Shown here: in pieces, positions 1-8,302 of the stretch
How positions within the stretch are numbered: position 1 is the first letter of the stretch
Layout of the letters: the number at the start of each line of letters is the position of its first letter
Assembly (NCBI GenBank): GCA_025463305.1
Contig: JAOBWK010000008.1
Coordinates: forward strand, 32,103 to 96,102
Origin: Ilumatobacteraceae bacterium
GTDB taxonomy: Bacteria > Actinomycetota > Acidimicrobiia > Acidimicrobiales > Ilumatobacteraceae
DNA length: 64,000 nt
Direction of reading: 5' to 3'
Translations under genes and position numbers: made by a program
Notes under the pieces: generated by a model
Told to the model about the DNA's origin: nothing
The model's input: the letters and a program-made list of their open reading frames with translations, nothing else
Database searches by the model: none

Positions 1-370
1 CGCCGGCGGTGATCGGCGAGCCGGCCACGTTGGTCAGCGCGATCCGTCGCCCGCCGGCGGAGCCAGCGAAGGCGCGGTTGGTCTCGATCGACGTGCCGCC
101 GGCAGAGATGCCGATCACCGCTCCGTTCGGGCCGGCGCTGAGGGCCGCCTCCGCCGCGCCGCTCTCGGCGACGGCGACGATCCCGGCCGCCCGCATCCGC
201 AGCGCGACGACCTGCGCCGCGTACAGCGACGAGCCCATGCCGACGAGCACGACCCGTTCCGGCGGCGGTTCCACGGGCCACGCCATCGCGCCGGCGTCGA
301 GCGCGTCGGCCAGCCGCTCGAGCACGTCGGGGCGACGCTCGACGTCGGCGAGGAAGCCGTCCGCCTTCAC
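1..370 (-). CDS. SIS-domain sugar isomerase/aminotransferase-like protein (3' end outside window)
   Basis: The minus strand is open from a GTG at 370 down to the window edge, so only about the first 123 residues are visible. They contain a nucleotide/sugar-phosphate fold with VVLVGMGSSLYAA and, later, GISAGGTSIETN, the paired serine/threonine-rich loops typical of SIS domains such as the isomerase half of GlmS. The gene would bind a phosphosugar. It follows the maltokinase-like gene by 38 bases on the same strand and is probably co-transcribed with it, so a role in sugar-phosphate handling is a reasonable guess. The start lies in a 14-bp tandem repeat that offers several GTG codons; only this GTG keeps the frame open. 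Whether a glutamine amidotransferase domain is absent cannot be judged fully, but none precedes this SIS domain. Confidence 0.75.
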   Translation of the reverse strand, partial: MKADGFLADVERRPDVLERLADALDAGAMAWPVEPPPERVVLVGMGSSLYAAQVVALRMRAAGIVAVAESGAAEAALSAGPNGAVIGISAGGTSIETNRAFAGSAGGRRIALTNVAGSPITAG

Positions 371-411
371 GACCCGGCCTTCACGACACGACCTTCACGA
401 CACGACCTTCA
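365..411. repeat. 14-bp tandem repeat at the kinase/SIS gene junction
   Basis: The unit CTTCACGACACGAC occurs perfectly at 379-392 and 393-406, with a degenerate copy (two mismatches) at 365-378 and a partial one at 407-411. On the coding (minus) strand each unit supplies a GTG and a GAAGG ribosome-binding-like string. In the two upstream copies the GTG runs quickly into TGA; the last copy gives the start of the SIS gene. The repeat also covers the kinase stop codon. Confidence 0.85.
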
Positions 412-1497
412 TTGCGGCTCCGGGAACATCGCCGCGATGGCGGCATCGGGCACGTACAGCCAGCGCGGCAGCGACGTGGCCGCGTAGACCAGCTCGTGCA
501 GCTCCTGGATCGCACGCAGCGCGACGAGCAGCACATCGTCGTGCTCGATGGCAGGCAGCACCGCGCGGTACGCGGTCTGGACGCGCTCGACGGCGTCAGC
601 GATGAAGGCATCGACGGCGGCCGCCAGCTCGGGACGTCGCCTGGCGACGATGCGCCCGACGTGGTCCACCGACTGGACGAGCGACGCGAGGTCCACCATC
701 GCCGAGCGCCGTAGGTGGCGTTGGCCCGGGGGAGCGATCGGGTTGCCGTCGAAGTCGTTGACCACCAGCGCCGCCGGCGAGCGCAGGATCTGGCCGACGT
801 GGAGGTCGCCGTGCACGTGCTGGACCGGCACCTCGCCGATCGAGGCGAGCGGCTCGATGGCGGCCCGGATCAGCGCGGCCGTCCGGCGCAGCCGTTCGCC
901 TTCCGTGTCGCGGGTGCAGCGGAGTGCCTCGTCGAGCAGCGCGATGCCGCGAGCGTGCTCGTCGGCGACCGAGCGCCGCGAGACCGGCGTCGGGATGATC
1001 TCGGTCGGCGTGGCGAACGCGCGGTGCAGGCGCGCCGCCAGGGCGCCGAGTGCCGATGCCGATGCGAGCGGCCCTGTGAGGTCGCCGGCGTCGAGTGCAG
1101 TGGTCAGCTCGTCGACGTACCAGTCCCAGCCATCGAGCGCGCCGGGCACGAACGCCGTCACCATCGCCTGCACCTGGTTGCGGATGGCCGCCGCAGCGGT
1201 GCCGCAGATGCTCGCGTCGACCTCGATCGAGTCGTCGACGAACGGACCGAAGACGTGCGGCATCTCGTCGAACCCGGCGGCGGCGAGGTGGCGCAGCATC
1301 GTCACCGTCCCGTACGGCTGGGTCACCGGCGGCTGCAGCCACTTGACCACCACGGCCTCCCCGACCACGACGCTGATGTTCGTCTGGTCCACCGTGATCG
1401 GTCGCTCGGCGGCGTCGGTGTCGACGACGTCTGGTGCGAGCCGATGCGCGACGGCGGCCGATCGCCCCGGCGGTGGACCGGGCATCGCAGGTGTCAT
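409..1497 (-). CDS. Maltokinase-like / aminoglycoside phosphotransferase-fold kinase
   Basis: A 362-residue protein with the catalytic loop HVHGDLHVGQIL (HGD at residues 229-231) followed by VVNDFDGNP, the Brenner-type and DFD metal-binding motifs of the APH/choline kinase fold. The H-G-D-x-H-x-G-Q spacing is that of maltokinases (Pep2/Mak1 and the kinase half of TreS fusions), which phosphorylate maltose for glycogen synthesis by GlgE. The protein is shorter than typical maltokinases (about 450 residues) and has no TreS domain, so another sugar or amino-alcohol is possible. Its ATG overlaps the stop of the aldehyde dehydrogenase gene (ATGA), implying translational coupling. A SIS-domain gene follows. 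The fold is secure; the substrate is inferred. Confidence 0.8.
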   Translation of the reverse strand: MTPAMPGPPPGRSAAVAHRLAPDVVDTDAAERPITVDQTNISVVVGEAVVVKWLQPPVTQPYGTVTMLRHLAAAGFDEMPHVFGPFVDDSIEVDASICGTAAAAIRNQVQAMVTAFVPGALDGWDWYVDELTTALDAGDLTGPLASASALGALAARLHRAFATPTEIIPTPVSRRSVADEHARGIALLDEALRCTRDTEGERLRRTAALIRAAIEPLASIGEVPVQHVHGDLHVGQILRSPAALVVNDFDGNPIAPPGQRHLRRSAMVDLASLVQSVDHVGRIVARRRPELAAAVDAFIADAVERVQTAYRAVLPAIEHDDVLLVALRAIQELHELVYAATSLPRWLYVPDAAIAAMFPEPQ

Positions 1498-2903
1498 GCC
1501 GGCCGGAACCCCTCGCGCGCGACGGGCTCGGCGTGCTTGATCATCACGTGGTGGGCGACGCTGAAGTCGCTGATCGAGTCGTGGCCCATGTCCTTGCCGA
1601 ACCCCGACGCGCCCCGACCACCGTGCGGCATCTCGCTGGCGATCGGGAGGTGGTCGTTGATCCAGGTGACGCCGACCTTCAGCCGGTGGGCGACGCGCAG
1701 GGCGCGGTCGATCTGTGGCGTCCACACCGACGACGCCAGCCCGTACTGCGTGTCGTTCGCCATCGCCACGGCCTCGTCCTCGGTGTCGAACGGCAGGACC
1801 GCGAGCACCGGCCCGAACACCTCGTCGCGCACGAGCTCGCTCGACTGGGCGACGCCGGTGACCAGCGTCGGCGGGTAGAACCAACCCGGCCGATCGGGCA
1901 CGACGCCGCCGCACGCGAGCGTGCCGCCGTCGGCGACGGCGCGGGTGACGAAGCCGTGCACGCGATCGCGGTGCGCTGCGCTGATCAATGGGCCGATGTC
2001 GGCGCCGTCGTACGGGCCGCCGAGCGTGACGGCGCGCATGGTCGTGGCCAACGCCTCGATCACCGCGTCGTGTGCCGAGCGTTCGACGTAGACGCGCGTC
2101 GCGGCCGTGCAGTCCTGGCCACTGCTGTAGCTCGCCGCGAGCGCGGCCGCCTGCCCGACTGCAACCGGGTCGGCGTCGGCGAACACGATGAGCGGCGCCT
2201 TGCCACCGAGCTCGAGGTGCAGCCGAGCGGGCTTGCCGGCGGCCAGCGTCATGATCCGCCGGCCGGTGCCGGTGGACCCAGTGAGCGTGATCATGTCGGT
2301 GAGCGGATGGGTGACGAGCGCCTCGCCGACCTCGGCGTCGCCGGTGACCACCGTGAGCGCGCCGGGTGGGAAGCCGACCTCCTCGGCCAGCTCGGCCAGG
2401 CGGATCGAGCTGCGCGGGGTCGCCGGCGCGGGCTTGAGGATCACCGTGCAGCCGGCGGCGAGCGCCGCACCGACCTTCCAGATCGCCATGATCAGCGGGA
2501 AGTTCCACGGCGTGATCGCGACGACCACGCCGGCCGGCCGGCGGATCAGCATCGACGTGTAGCCGGTGCTGAAGCTGCCGGCGGCCGTGCCCTCGACGCT
2601 GCGCGCCGCGCCGGCGAAGAAGCGCAGGTTGTCGAGCGCGAACGGCAGCTCGCCATCGCGCATCACGGTCCACGGCTTGCCGGTCTCCTCCACCTCGAGC
2701 GCGCAGATCGCGTCCGCCTCGGACTCGATCGCGTCCGCGAGGCGATGCAGCAACGTGGCCCGCTCGCCGGGCAGCGTCGCACCCCACCCGATCCCGGCCT
2801 TGGCCGCAGCGCGGACCACCGCGTCGACGTCGGCCAGCGGGGTGTCGGCGATCTCGGTGATGACGACCTCGGTGGCCGGGTTGATCAACGCTCGCTCGCT
2901 CAT
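1494..2903 (-). CDS. Aldehyde dehydrogenase, gamma-aminobutyraldehyde type
   Basis: This 469-residue NAD(P)-dependent aldehyde dehydrogenase has the full family signature: ITPWNFPL near residue 130, the general-base glutamate in LELGGKAP (E231) and the nucleophile in SSGQDCTAA (C265), 34 residues apart as in the family. The GQDC context and length resemble PatD/YdcW-type aminobutyraldehyde dehydrogenases, which turn 4-aminobutanal from putrescine into GABA in the cytoplasm; related betaine-aldehyde enzymes cannot be excluded. It is the first gene of a minus-strand unit with the kinase and SIS genes and is divergent from a glycosyltransferase only 23 bases away. A C26 amidotransferase that could serve the same polyamine route lies far off at 58623-59315. 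Confidence 0.88.
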   Translation of the reverse strand: MSERALINPATEVVITEIADTPLADVDAVVRAAAKAGIGWGATLPGERATLLHRLADAIESEADAICALEVEETGKPWTVMRDGELPFALDNLRFFAGAARSVEGTAAGSFSTGYTSMLIRRPAGVVVAITPWNFPLIMAIWKVGAALAAGCTVILKPAPATPRSSIRLAELAEEVGFPPGALTVVTGDAEVGEALVTHPLTDMITLTGSTGTGRRIMTLAAGKPARLHLELGGKAPLIVFADADPVAVGQAAALAASYSSGQDCTAATRVYVERSAHDAVIEALATTMRAVTLGGPYDGADIGPLISAAHRDRVHGFVTRAVADGGTLACGGVVPDRPGWFYPPTLVTGVAQSSELVRDEVFGPVLAVLPFDTEDEAVAMANDTQYGLASSVWTPQIDRALRVAHRLKVGVTWINDHLPIASEMPHGGRGASGFGKDMGHDSISDFSVAHHVMIKHAEPVAREGFRPA

Positions 2904-2926
2904 CGACCGGACTCTAGGCTTCGGCG

Positions 2927-4246
2927 GTGGACCCGAAGACCTTTCTCTTCATGCCCGAGAGCGCCTACGGGCCGACCAACAACTGCATCGGCATCGGCAA
3001 CGTGCTGCGCCAACGAGGCCACCGCGTGGTGTTCGCAGCCGAGGCGTCGTGGGCCGGACGGCTCGACGCGATGGGCTTCGTCGAGGATCTCGTCGACCTC
3101 GCGCCGCCGCCAACCGAGAACCTGGCACCTCCGGACGATTCGGCGGCAGAAGCGGCAGCGGGCCAGTTCTGGACCGACTTCATCCGCGACACGGCACCGG
3201 AGTTCCGCAGGCCCACCATCGAGCAGCTGTCGACGTTCGTGCAGCCGACGTGGCAGGCGCTCATCGACGGTGCCCAGTACTGCCAGCCGCAGCTGACCGA
3301 GATCATCGCCCGGCAGCGCCCCGACGCGATCATCGAGGACAACGTCAACTGCTTCCCGGCGTTGCTCACCGGCGGCGCACCGTTCGTGCGGATGGCGAGC
3401 TGCAACCCGCTGGAGATGCGCGGGCCGGAGGTGCCGCCGGTGTTCAGTGGCTATGCCACCCTTGACCGCACGGGATGGGACGAGTTCCGCGCCGAGTACG
3501 ACCGCACCCACCGGCCGATGTGGCAGGCATACAACGAGTGGGTGCGGAGCTGCGGCGCGCCGGCGCTCGGCGACCTCGACTTCATCCACACCTCCGACCG
3601 GCTCAACCTCTACCTCTACCCCGACGCGGTGGACTACGTCGATCGCCGGCCGCTCGACGCGACGTGGCACCGGCTCGACTCGTCGGTGCGCGACACCGAT
3701 GCGTCGTTCGAGCTTCCCGAGCACCTCGCCGCCGATCGCTTCCCGCCGGGCAGCGCGCTGATCTACCTGTCGCTCGGCTCGCTCGGCTCGGCCGACGTCG
3801 AGCTGATGCGTCGCCTCGTGCGGATCCTCGCCGACACGCCGCACCGCTACGTCGTCAGCAAGGGCCCGCAGGCCGACGAGTACGACTTGCCCGAGAACAT
3901 GTGGGGCGCCGCGCAGGTGCCCCAGACGCGGGTGCTGCCGCTCGTCGATCTGGTGATCACCCACGGCGGCAACAACACCACGACGGAGTGCTTCCACTTC
4001 GGCAAGCCGATGGTGGTGCTACCGCTGTTCTGGGATCAGTACGACAACGCCCAGCGCGTCGACGAGACCGGCTTCGGCGTGCGGCTCGCCACCTACGCGT
4101 TCGACGACACCGAGCTCACCGCGGCCATCGACCGGCTGCTGGCCGACACGGCGCTGCGTGCCCGGCTCGACGCGATGAGCGCCGTCGTCCGCTCGCGATC
4201 GGGCGTCACCCTGGCTGCCGATCTCCTCGAAGATCTCGTGGCGTGA
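2927..4246 (+). CDS. GT1-family (MGT-like) glycosyltransferase
   Basis: A 439-residue protein starting at GTG. The N-terminal half begins with a KTFLFMPESAYGPTNN stretch and the C-terminal half has the nucleotide-sugar-binding region: LSLGSLGS, then THGGNNTTTECF (from about residue 345) and PLFWDQYDNAQRV, the plant/macrolide-type GT1 donor signature (H-G-G-x-N...D-Q). Such enzymes move a sugar from UDP- or dTDP-sugar to a small lipophilic acceptor such as a macrolide, sterol or terpenoid. There is no signal peptide or membrane segment. The gene stands alone between divergent aldehyde dehydrogenase and the downstream SDR fusion, so the acceptor cannot be deduced from context. Confidence 0.85.
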   Translation: MDPKTFLFMPESAYGPTNNCIGIGNVLRQRGHRVVFAAEASWAGRLDAMGFVEDLVDLAPPPTENLAPPDDSAAEAAAGQFWTDFIRDTAPEFRRPTIEQLSTFVQPTWQALIDGAQYCQPQLTEIIARQRPDAIIEDNVNCFPALLTGGAPFVRMASCNPLEMRGPEVPPVFSGYATLDRTGWDEFRAEYDRTHRPMWQAYNEWVRSCGAPALGDLDFIHTSDRLNLYLYPDAVDYVDRRPLDATWHRLDSSVRDTDASFELPEHLAADRFPPGSALIYLSLGSLGSADVELMRRLVRILADTPHRYVVSKGPQADEYDLPENMWGAAQVPQTRVLPLVDLVITHGGNNTTTECFHFGKPMVVLPLFWDQYDNAQRVDETGFGVRLATYAFDDTELTAAIDRLLADTALRARLDAMSAVVRSRSGVTLAADLLEDLVA

Positions 4247-4274
4247 TTTTAGTACATTAGATAGAGTAACTCCC
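4247..4274 (+). promoter_or_regulatory. AT-rich promoter-like spacer
   Basis: The 28 bases between the glycosyltransferase stop and the next ATG form an AT-rich patch (TTTTAGTACATTAGATAGAG) in otherwise very GC-rich DNA. It holds TACATT and TAGATA strings that could serve as a -10 box. The short distance to the ATG would give a very short leader. No clear -35 box was found. Confidence 0.3.
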
Positions 4275-5450
4275 ATGGAGATCCAGGGAGCGGTCGTGTT
4301 GGTGACAGGGGCGAACCGGGGCGTGGGGGCGGCGTTCGTGCGCGGCCTGCTCGATCGGGGCGCGGCGAAGGTCTATGCGGGGGCTCGGGACGTGACCTCG
4401 CTGCCTGACACCGGGGCGATCCCGATCCAGCTCGACATCACCGACGCCGACAGCGTCGCCAAGGCCGCGGTCGAGTGCGACGACGTCACGGTCGTCGTCA
4501 ACAACGCCGGCATCGGTCTCGGCGGCTCGCTGCTGCAGGGATCGACCGCCGCGCGGGCCCGGGCGGAGATGGGCACCAACTACTTCGGCACGCTGAACGT
4601 GATCGAGGCGTTCGCCCCCGTGCTCGGCGCGAACGGCGGTGGAGCGATCGCCAACATGCTGTCGGTGCTGTCGTGGTACACCGTGCCGAGCCTCGGCGGC
4701 TACTGCGCATCGAAGGCGGCGGCGCTGTCGCTGACCAACGCCGTGCGCGAGGAGCTCGCGCCGCAGGGCACCCAGGTGCTGGCGATCCACGTCGGGGTCA
4801 TCGACACCGACATGGGCGCGAACCTGCCGGGGCCGAGGAGCCAGCCCGACGATGTGGTGGCCGCGGCGCTCGACGCGCTCGTGGCCGGAGCATCGGAGGT
4901 GCTCGTCGACGACACGAGCCGTGGCGTGCGCTCGGCGCTGTCCGGCGAACTGAGCCTGCTGTACCCGTCGGCCGCAGCGCCCGCGCCAGCCACACCAGTC
5001 GAGGCCGTACCAGTCGAGGCCACGCCGGCGGCGACCACGTCGAAGCCGCGGCTCGCTCCGACCTCGGTGGAGGCCAGCGGCGCGTTCGTGGCCGCCGCCG
5101 GTCTCATCGTCGACGAGGTGTCGGCCACCCACTTCGCCGGCCACATCGAGATCGGCGCCGACCACCACACGCCATGGGGCATCGTCCACGGCGGCGTGTA
5201 CGCGTCGGCGATCGAGAGTGCGGCCAGCATCGCCGCCAGCGAGGCCGTGCGCGAGCAGTCGATGGTGGCGGTGGGGCTCACCAACACCACCCACTTCCTG
5301 CGTTCGATCACCGAGGGCCGGGTCGAGGTGGTCGGCGAAGCGCTCAACCAGGGCCGGACACAACAGCTCTGGCAGGTCGATGTCCGCGACGCGGGCGGTC
5401 GCCGGCTCGCCCATGGCGAGGTACGGCTGCAGAACCTCGCCGCCGGCTGA
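4275..5450 (+). CDS. Fusion of short-chain dehydrogenase and PaaI-type hotdog thioesterase
   Basis: A 391-residue two-domain protein. Residues 1 to about 236 are a classical SDR: cofactor motif TGANRGVG at 11-18, NNAG, catalytic Ser130, Tyr143 and Lys147 in YCASK. After an Ala/Pro/Thr-rich linker (about 237-262) comes a hotdog domain with HTPWGIVHGGVYAS (HGG at 305-307), the PaaI/YbgC-like thioesterase signature. The SDR would oxidise or reduce a hydroxyl/keto group and the hotdog domain would hydrolyse or bind an acyl-CoA thioester, so the fusion may act on one acyl-CoA intermediate in two steps. The SDR part is short and ends soon after the active site, as in minimal SDRs. No partner gene nearby gives the substrate. 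Confidence 0.85.
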   Translation: MEIQGAVVLVTGANRGVGAAFVRGLLDRGAAKVYAGARDVTSLPDTGAIPIQLDITDADSVAKAAVECDDVTVVVNNAGIGLGGSLLQGSTAARARAEMGTNYFGTLNVIEAFAPVLGANGGGAIANMLSVLSWYTVPSLGGYCASKAAALSLTNAVREELAPQGTQVLAIHVGVIDTDMGANLPGPRSQPDDVVAAALDALVAGASEVLVDDTSRGVRSALSGELSLLYPSAAAPAPATPVEAVPVEATPAATTSKPRLAPTSVEASGAFVAAAGLIVDEVSATHFAGHIEIGADHHTPWGIVHGGVYASAIESAASIAASEAVREQSMVAVGLTNTTHFLRSITEGRVEVVGEALNQGRTQQLWQVDVRDAGGRRLAHGEVRLQNLAAG

Positions 5451-5475
5451 GCGCACGGCGCGGAAACCTGCTCCG

Positions 5476-5503
5476 ACATGCGATTGCGTGCACTCGCGCA
5501 TGT
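5476..5503. repeat. Inverted repeat upstream of the DUF1003 gene
   Basis: ACATGCG at 5476-5482 is mirrored by CGCATGT at 5497-5503 with 14 bases between. It sits between the SDR fusion stop and the ATG at 5518. It may be a weak terminator or an operator; no T-run follows. Confidence 0.35.
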
Positions 5504-5517
5504 GTCACAGTGAGCAG

Positions 5518-6159
5518 ATGACCGACAGCGGAACCCCCAGCCCAGAAGATCCCGAACCGTCGACCGGCCCTGCGCCGGGCATCGGAGCACCGCTCGTGAC
5601 GGCGCCCGCCGACATGACCGACACGCTCCCGCACCACCTGACGTGCGGAGCCTGCCGGGTCATCGACCGTGCCGACGGCGTGGAGGACGGACAGCTGTGG
5701 CGCCCGAACCACTACGGCACGAACGCCGAGCGCAAGCTCGTCGCGATGCTGCAACGCGTCCAGGGCCAGGCGGCGGACGGCATCACGAACTTCGCCGGCT
5801 CGATGCGGTTCATCTACCTCCACCTGATCTGGTTCGGCATCTGGATCGCGGTCAACGTCGGCCTCGCAGGGATGGGCCACGAGTTCGACAAGTTCCCGTT
5901 CGGCCTGCTGACGATGATCGTCTCGCTCGAGGCGATCTTCCTGTCGACGTTCGTGATGATCAGCCAGAACCGCCAGGCCTCCCGCGCCGACATCCGCAAC
6001 CAGATCGACTTCGAGAACAACATCCGCTCCGAGATCTGGAGCGTCCACGTCGGCTACGCGCTCGGCCTCGACGTCGACCACGTCGAAGCCGTCGTGCAGC
6101 AGGCCATCGAGGGCGCGGCGATCGCGCTCAAGCAGGCCCAGTCCGCCCCCGGCGGCTGA
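5518..6159 (+). CDS. DUF1003 membrane protein
   Basis: A 213-residue protein with a proline-rich, disordered first 35 residues, a short HLTCGACRVIDRADG segment and then the DUF1003 core. Two hydrophobic segments are visible, about residues 96-118 (MRFIYLHLIWFGIWIAV) and 128-150 (FGLLTMIVSLEAIFLSTF), followed by the hallmark MISQNRQASRADIRNQIDFENN. DUF1003 proteins are small inner-membrane proteins of unknown function, widespread in actinobacteria. The gene is preceded by a small inverted repeat and is convergent with a tiny acidic ORF. The identification is firm, the role unknown. Confidence 0.9.
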   Translation: MTDSGTPSPEDPEPSTGPAPGIGAPLVTAPADMTDTLPHHLTCGACRVIDRADGVEDGQLWRPNHYGTNAERKLVAMLQRVQGQAADGITNFAGSMRFIYLHLIWFGIWIAVNVGLAGMGHEFDKFPFGLLTMIVSLEAIFLSTFVMISQNRQASRADIRNQIDFENNIRSEIWSVHVGYALGLDVDHVEAVVQQAIEGAAIALKQAQSAPGG

Positions 6160-6188
6160 CGCTCGTCAGCGCTCGCGTCAAGTTCGCG

Positions 6189-6383
6189 TCAGGGGGTCGG
6201 GAGCTCGGTCGACCCCGGCGCATCGTCGGCCACCAGCGTCGAGTCGTCGTCGTCCTCGTCGGACGGATCGATGTCGAAGCCGTCGTCGTCGCCGGGCTCG
6301 GTCTCGCCGTCCTCACCGGGCTCGTCGAGGTCCACATCGCCACCATCATCCTCGTTGGCCTCTTCGTCGAAGTCGTCGCTCAT
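6189..6383 (-). CDS. Small, extremely acidic protein
   Basis: A 64-residue ORF with an ATG start, made almost entirely of Asp, Glu, Gly and Pro (for example EEANEDDGGDVDLDEPGEDG). It has no recognisable domain and should be disordered. It is convergent with the DUF1003 gene and divergent from the hemolysin III-like gene, and the acidic composition is what a GAC/GAG-rich frame yields, so it could be a chance ORF. Its placement exactly filling an otherwise empty gap favours a real gene. Confidence 0.5.
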   Translation of the reverse strand: MSDDFDEEANEDDGGDVDLDEPGEDGETEPGDDDGFDIDPSDEDDDDSTLVADDAPGSTELPTP

Positions 6384-6454
6384 GTCCGGATCCTACGCAC
6401 GGGTGAGCCCGCGCTCGGTCCTGAGCTTGGCAGAATGGCGGCATCGATTCCGCG

Positions 6455-7126
6455 GTGACCCCCACCATCGTCCGCCCACGCGATGTCCCGCTGGGCACGG
6501 TCGCGCGCCCGCTGTGGCGCGGCCGGCTGCACGTCTTCGCGCTGTTCGGGGTGGTGCCGGCGCTGGCCGTGCTCACGGTCGTGGCGCGGTCCGAGCGAGC
6601 TCGGATCTCGGTCGTGATCTACGCGCTCGGGCTGTGCTCGATGTTCGTCGCCTCGGCCACCTACCACCGCTGGGTGCACACCTTGCGCGCCCGCGTGATC
6701 TGGCGGCGGATCGACCACGCGATGATCTTCGCCGCGATCGCGGGCAGCGTCACGCCGATCTGCCTGCTCGGTGTCCCGAACGGGCTCGGCGTCACCCTGC
6801 TGTGCGTGATGTGGGTCGGGTGCCTGTTCGGCATCGGGATGAAGATCGCCGGCTGGAAGCACCAGCGCATCGTCGGCGGCGTGATGTACATCGCCGTCAG
6901 CTGGGTCGGCGTGATCGCGATCCCGTCGCTGTGGCGCGAGGCCGGTGTCCTGCCCGCCGCGCTGATGATCGTCAGCGGTGTCTTCTACACCGTCGGAGCG
7001 ATCGGCCTGAACCGCAAGTGGCCGCGGCTCAGCCCTGCCGTGTTCGGCTACCACGAGGTGTGGCACCTCTGCACCGTGATCGCCGCCGCTGCCCACCTCG
7101 GCGCCGTGTGGATCATCGCCACCTGA
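6455..7126 (+). CDS. Hemolysin III / PAQR-family membrane protein
   Basis: A 223-residue, seven-helix membrane protein starting at GTG. It carries the PAQR/hemolysin III metal-site motifs: SATYHRWVH in the second helix region, RIDHAMIFAAIAGS in the middle and FGYHEVWHLCTV near the C-terminus, giving the conserved Ser, Asp and two His ligands expected for a membrane metal-dependent hydrolase fold (ceramidase superfamily). Bacterial members are called YqfA/TrhA and affect membrane lipid homeostasis; haemolysis is not established for most. It stands alone, with a 72-base gap to the downstream operon. Confidence 0.88.
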   Translation: MTPTIVRPRDVPLGTVARPLWRGRLHVFALFGVVPALAVLTVVARSERARISVVIYALGLCSMFVASATYHRWVHTLRARVIWRRIDHAMIFAAIAGSVTPICLLGVPNGLGVTLLCVMWVGCLFGIGMKIAGWKHQRIVGGVMYIAVSWVGVIAIPSLWREAGVLPAALMIVSGVFYTVGAIGLNRKWPRLSPAVFGYHEVWHLCTVIAAAAHLGAVWIIAT

Positions 7127-7198
7127 CCCGCGGGCGGGTGCATCCCGTCCGGCGCGTTCACGGTACGCGTGTACCGGTGAGCGCGTAAGGTTGCGGCG

Positions 7199-8302
7199 GT
7201 GAAGATCAACATCGTCTCGGTGTACCGGCAGTGGCAGCCGTTCGCGAGCGGCACCTACACGTGCTCGGGCGGGCGCTCGGCGGAGGGGTTCGACTCCACC
7301 ATCGTGCGGCTGGAGGCCGACAACGGCCTCGTCGGCTGGGGTGAGATGGCGCCGCTCGGCAGCTTCTACGATCCGTCGTTCGTCGGTGGCGCGAGGGAGG
7401 GCATCGGCCTGCTCGCTCCGCTCATCGTCGGGATGGACCCGCGCGAACCGAACGCGGTGAACCGCGTCCTCGACCTCCACCTGAACGGGCATCCGTACGC
7501 GAAGTCGGCGATCGACATGGCGTGCTGGGACATCGCCGCCCGCTCGGCCGACCTGCCGTTGGCGGAGGCGCTCGGCGGGCGCTTCGCCGATCGTGTCGAT
7601 CTGTACCGCAGCGTCAGCCAGGACTCGCCGGAGGCGATGGCGCTGCAGGCCGCGAAGTACGTGGCCGACGGCTACCGCCGGATCCAGATCAAGGTCGGCC
7701 TCGATCCCGACGACGACGTCGACCGGATGGACGCGGTGATGGCCGTGCTGCCCGCCGGCACCGTGGTCTACGCCGACGCGAACGCGGCGTGGCTGCCGGC
7801 GCAGGCCCGGCGGTTCCTGCGCCGCACCGCGCACCTCGACTACACGCTCGAGCAGCCGTGCACCGGGTACGAGAACAACCTCGCCCTGCGCGGCGCGTGC
7901 GATCGGCCGCTGGTGCTCGACGAGACCATCGACTCCGTGGCCACCGTCGTGCGCGCCCACGCCGATCACCTCGTCGACGGCATCACGATCAAGATCGCCC
8001 GCGTCGGGGGCATCACCAAGGCCCGCCTGATCCGCGACGTCGCGGTCGAGCTCGGCCTCCAGGTGACGGTGGAGGACACGGGCGGCGCGGAGATCGACAC
8101 GGCGGCGATGGCCCACCTCTCGGTCAGCACGCCCGACCTGTCCCGCACCCACACCGTCGACTTCCACAACTGGGTCACCGTGTCGAACGGCTCGGCCGAC
8201 CTGCGTTGCGTCGATGGCACGATGACCGCGCCGCAGTCGCCGGGTCTCGGTGTCGAGGTCGATCTCGCCGCACTCGGCGAGCCGCTGCTGGTGGTGCGAT
8301 GA
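7199..8302 (+). CDS. Enolase-superfamily dehydratase, probable cis-3-hydroxy-L-proline dehydratase
   Basis: A 367-residue mandelate racemase/muconate lactonizing-type enzyme starting at GTG. It shows the N-terminal capping domain, then the barrel with catalytic Lys165 (QIKVGLD), metal ligand Asp193 (YADANAAW), LEQPC and LDETI ligands, Lys265 (IKIARVGG) and the late VEDTGGAEIDTAA motif. Known cis-3-hydroxy-L-proline dehydratases of this superfamily share this arrangement and make delta1-pyrroline-2-carboxylate. The next gene, overlapping by ATGA, encodes an LDH2-type enzyme of the family that reduces that imine to L-proline, which strongly supports the assignment. Other acid-sugar or dipeptide-epimerase activities remain possible without a substrate test. 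Confidence 0.78.
   Translation: MKINIVSVYRQWQPFASGTYTCSGGRSAEGFDSTIVRLEADNGLVGWGEMAPLGSFYDPSFVGGAREGIGLLAPLIVGMDPREPNAVNRVLDLHLNGHPYAKSAIDMACWDIAARSADLPLAEALGGRFADRVDLYRSVSQDSPEAMALQAAKYVADGYRRIQIKVGLDPDDDVDRMDAVMAVLPAGTVVYADANAAWLPAQARRFLRRTAHLDYTLEQPCTGYENNLALRGACDRPLVLDETIDSVATVVRAHADHLVDGITIKIARVGGITKARLIRDVAVELGLQVTVEDTGGAEIDTAAMAHLSVSTPDLSRTHTVDFHNWVTVSNGSADLRCVDGTMTAPQSPGLGVEVDLAALGEPLLVVR

Noticed and set aside
409..2787. Long minus-strand frame spanning the kinase and dehydrogenase genes
   Set aside because: Only its 3' half is the real kinase; the rest is a shadow of the dehydrogenase in another frame.
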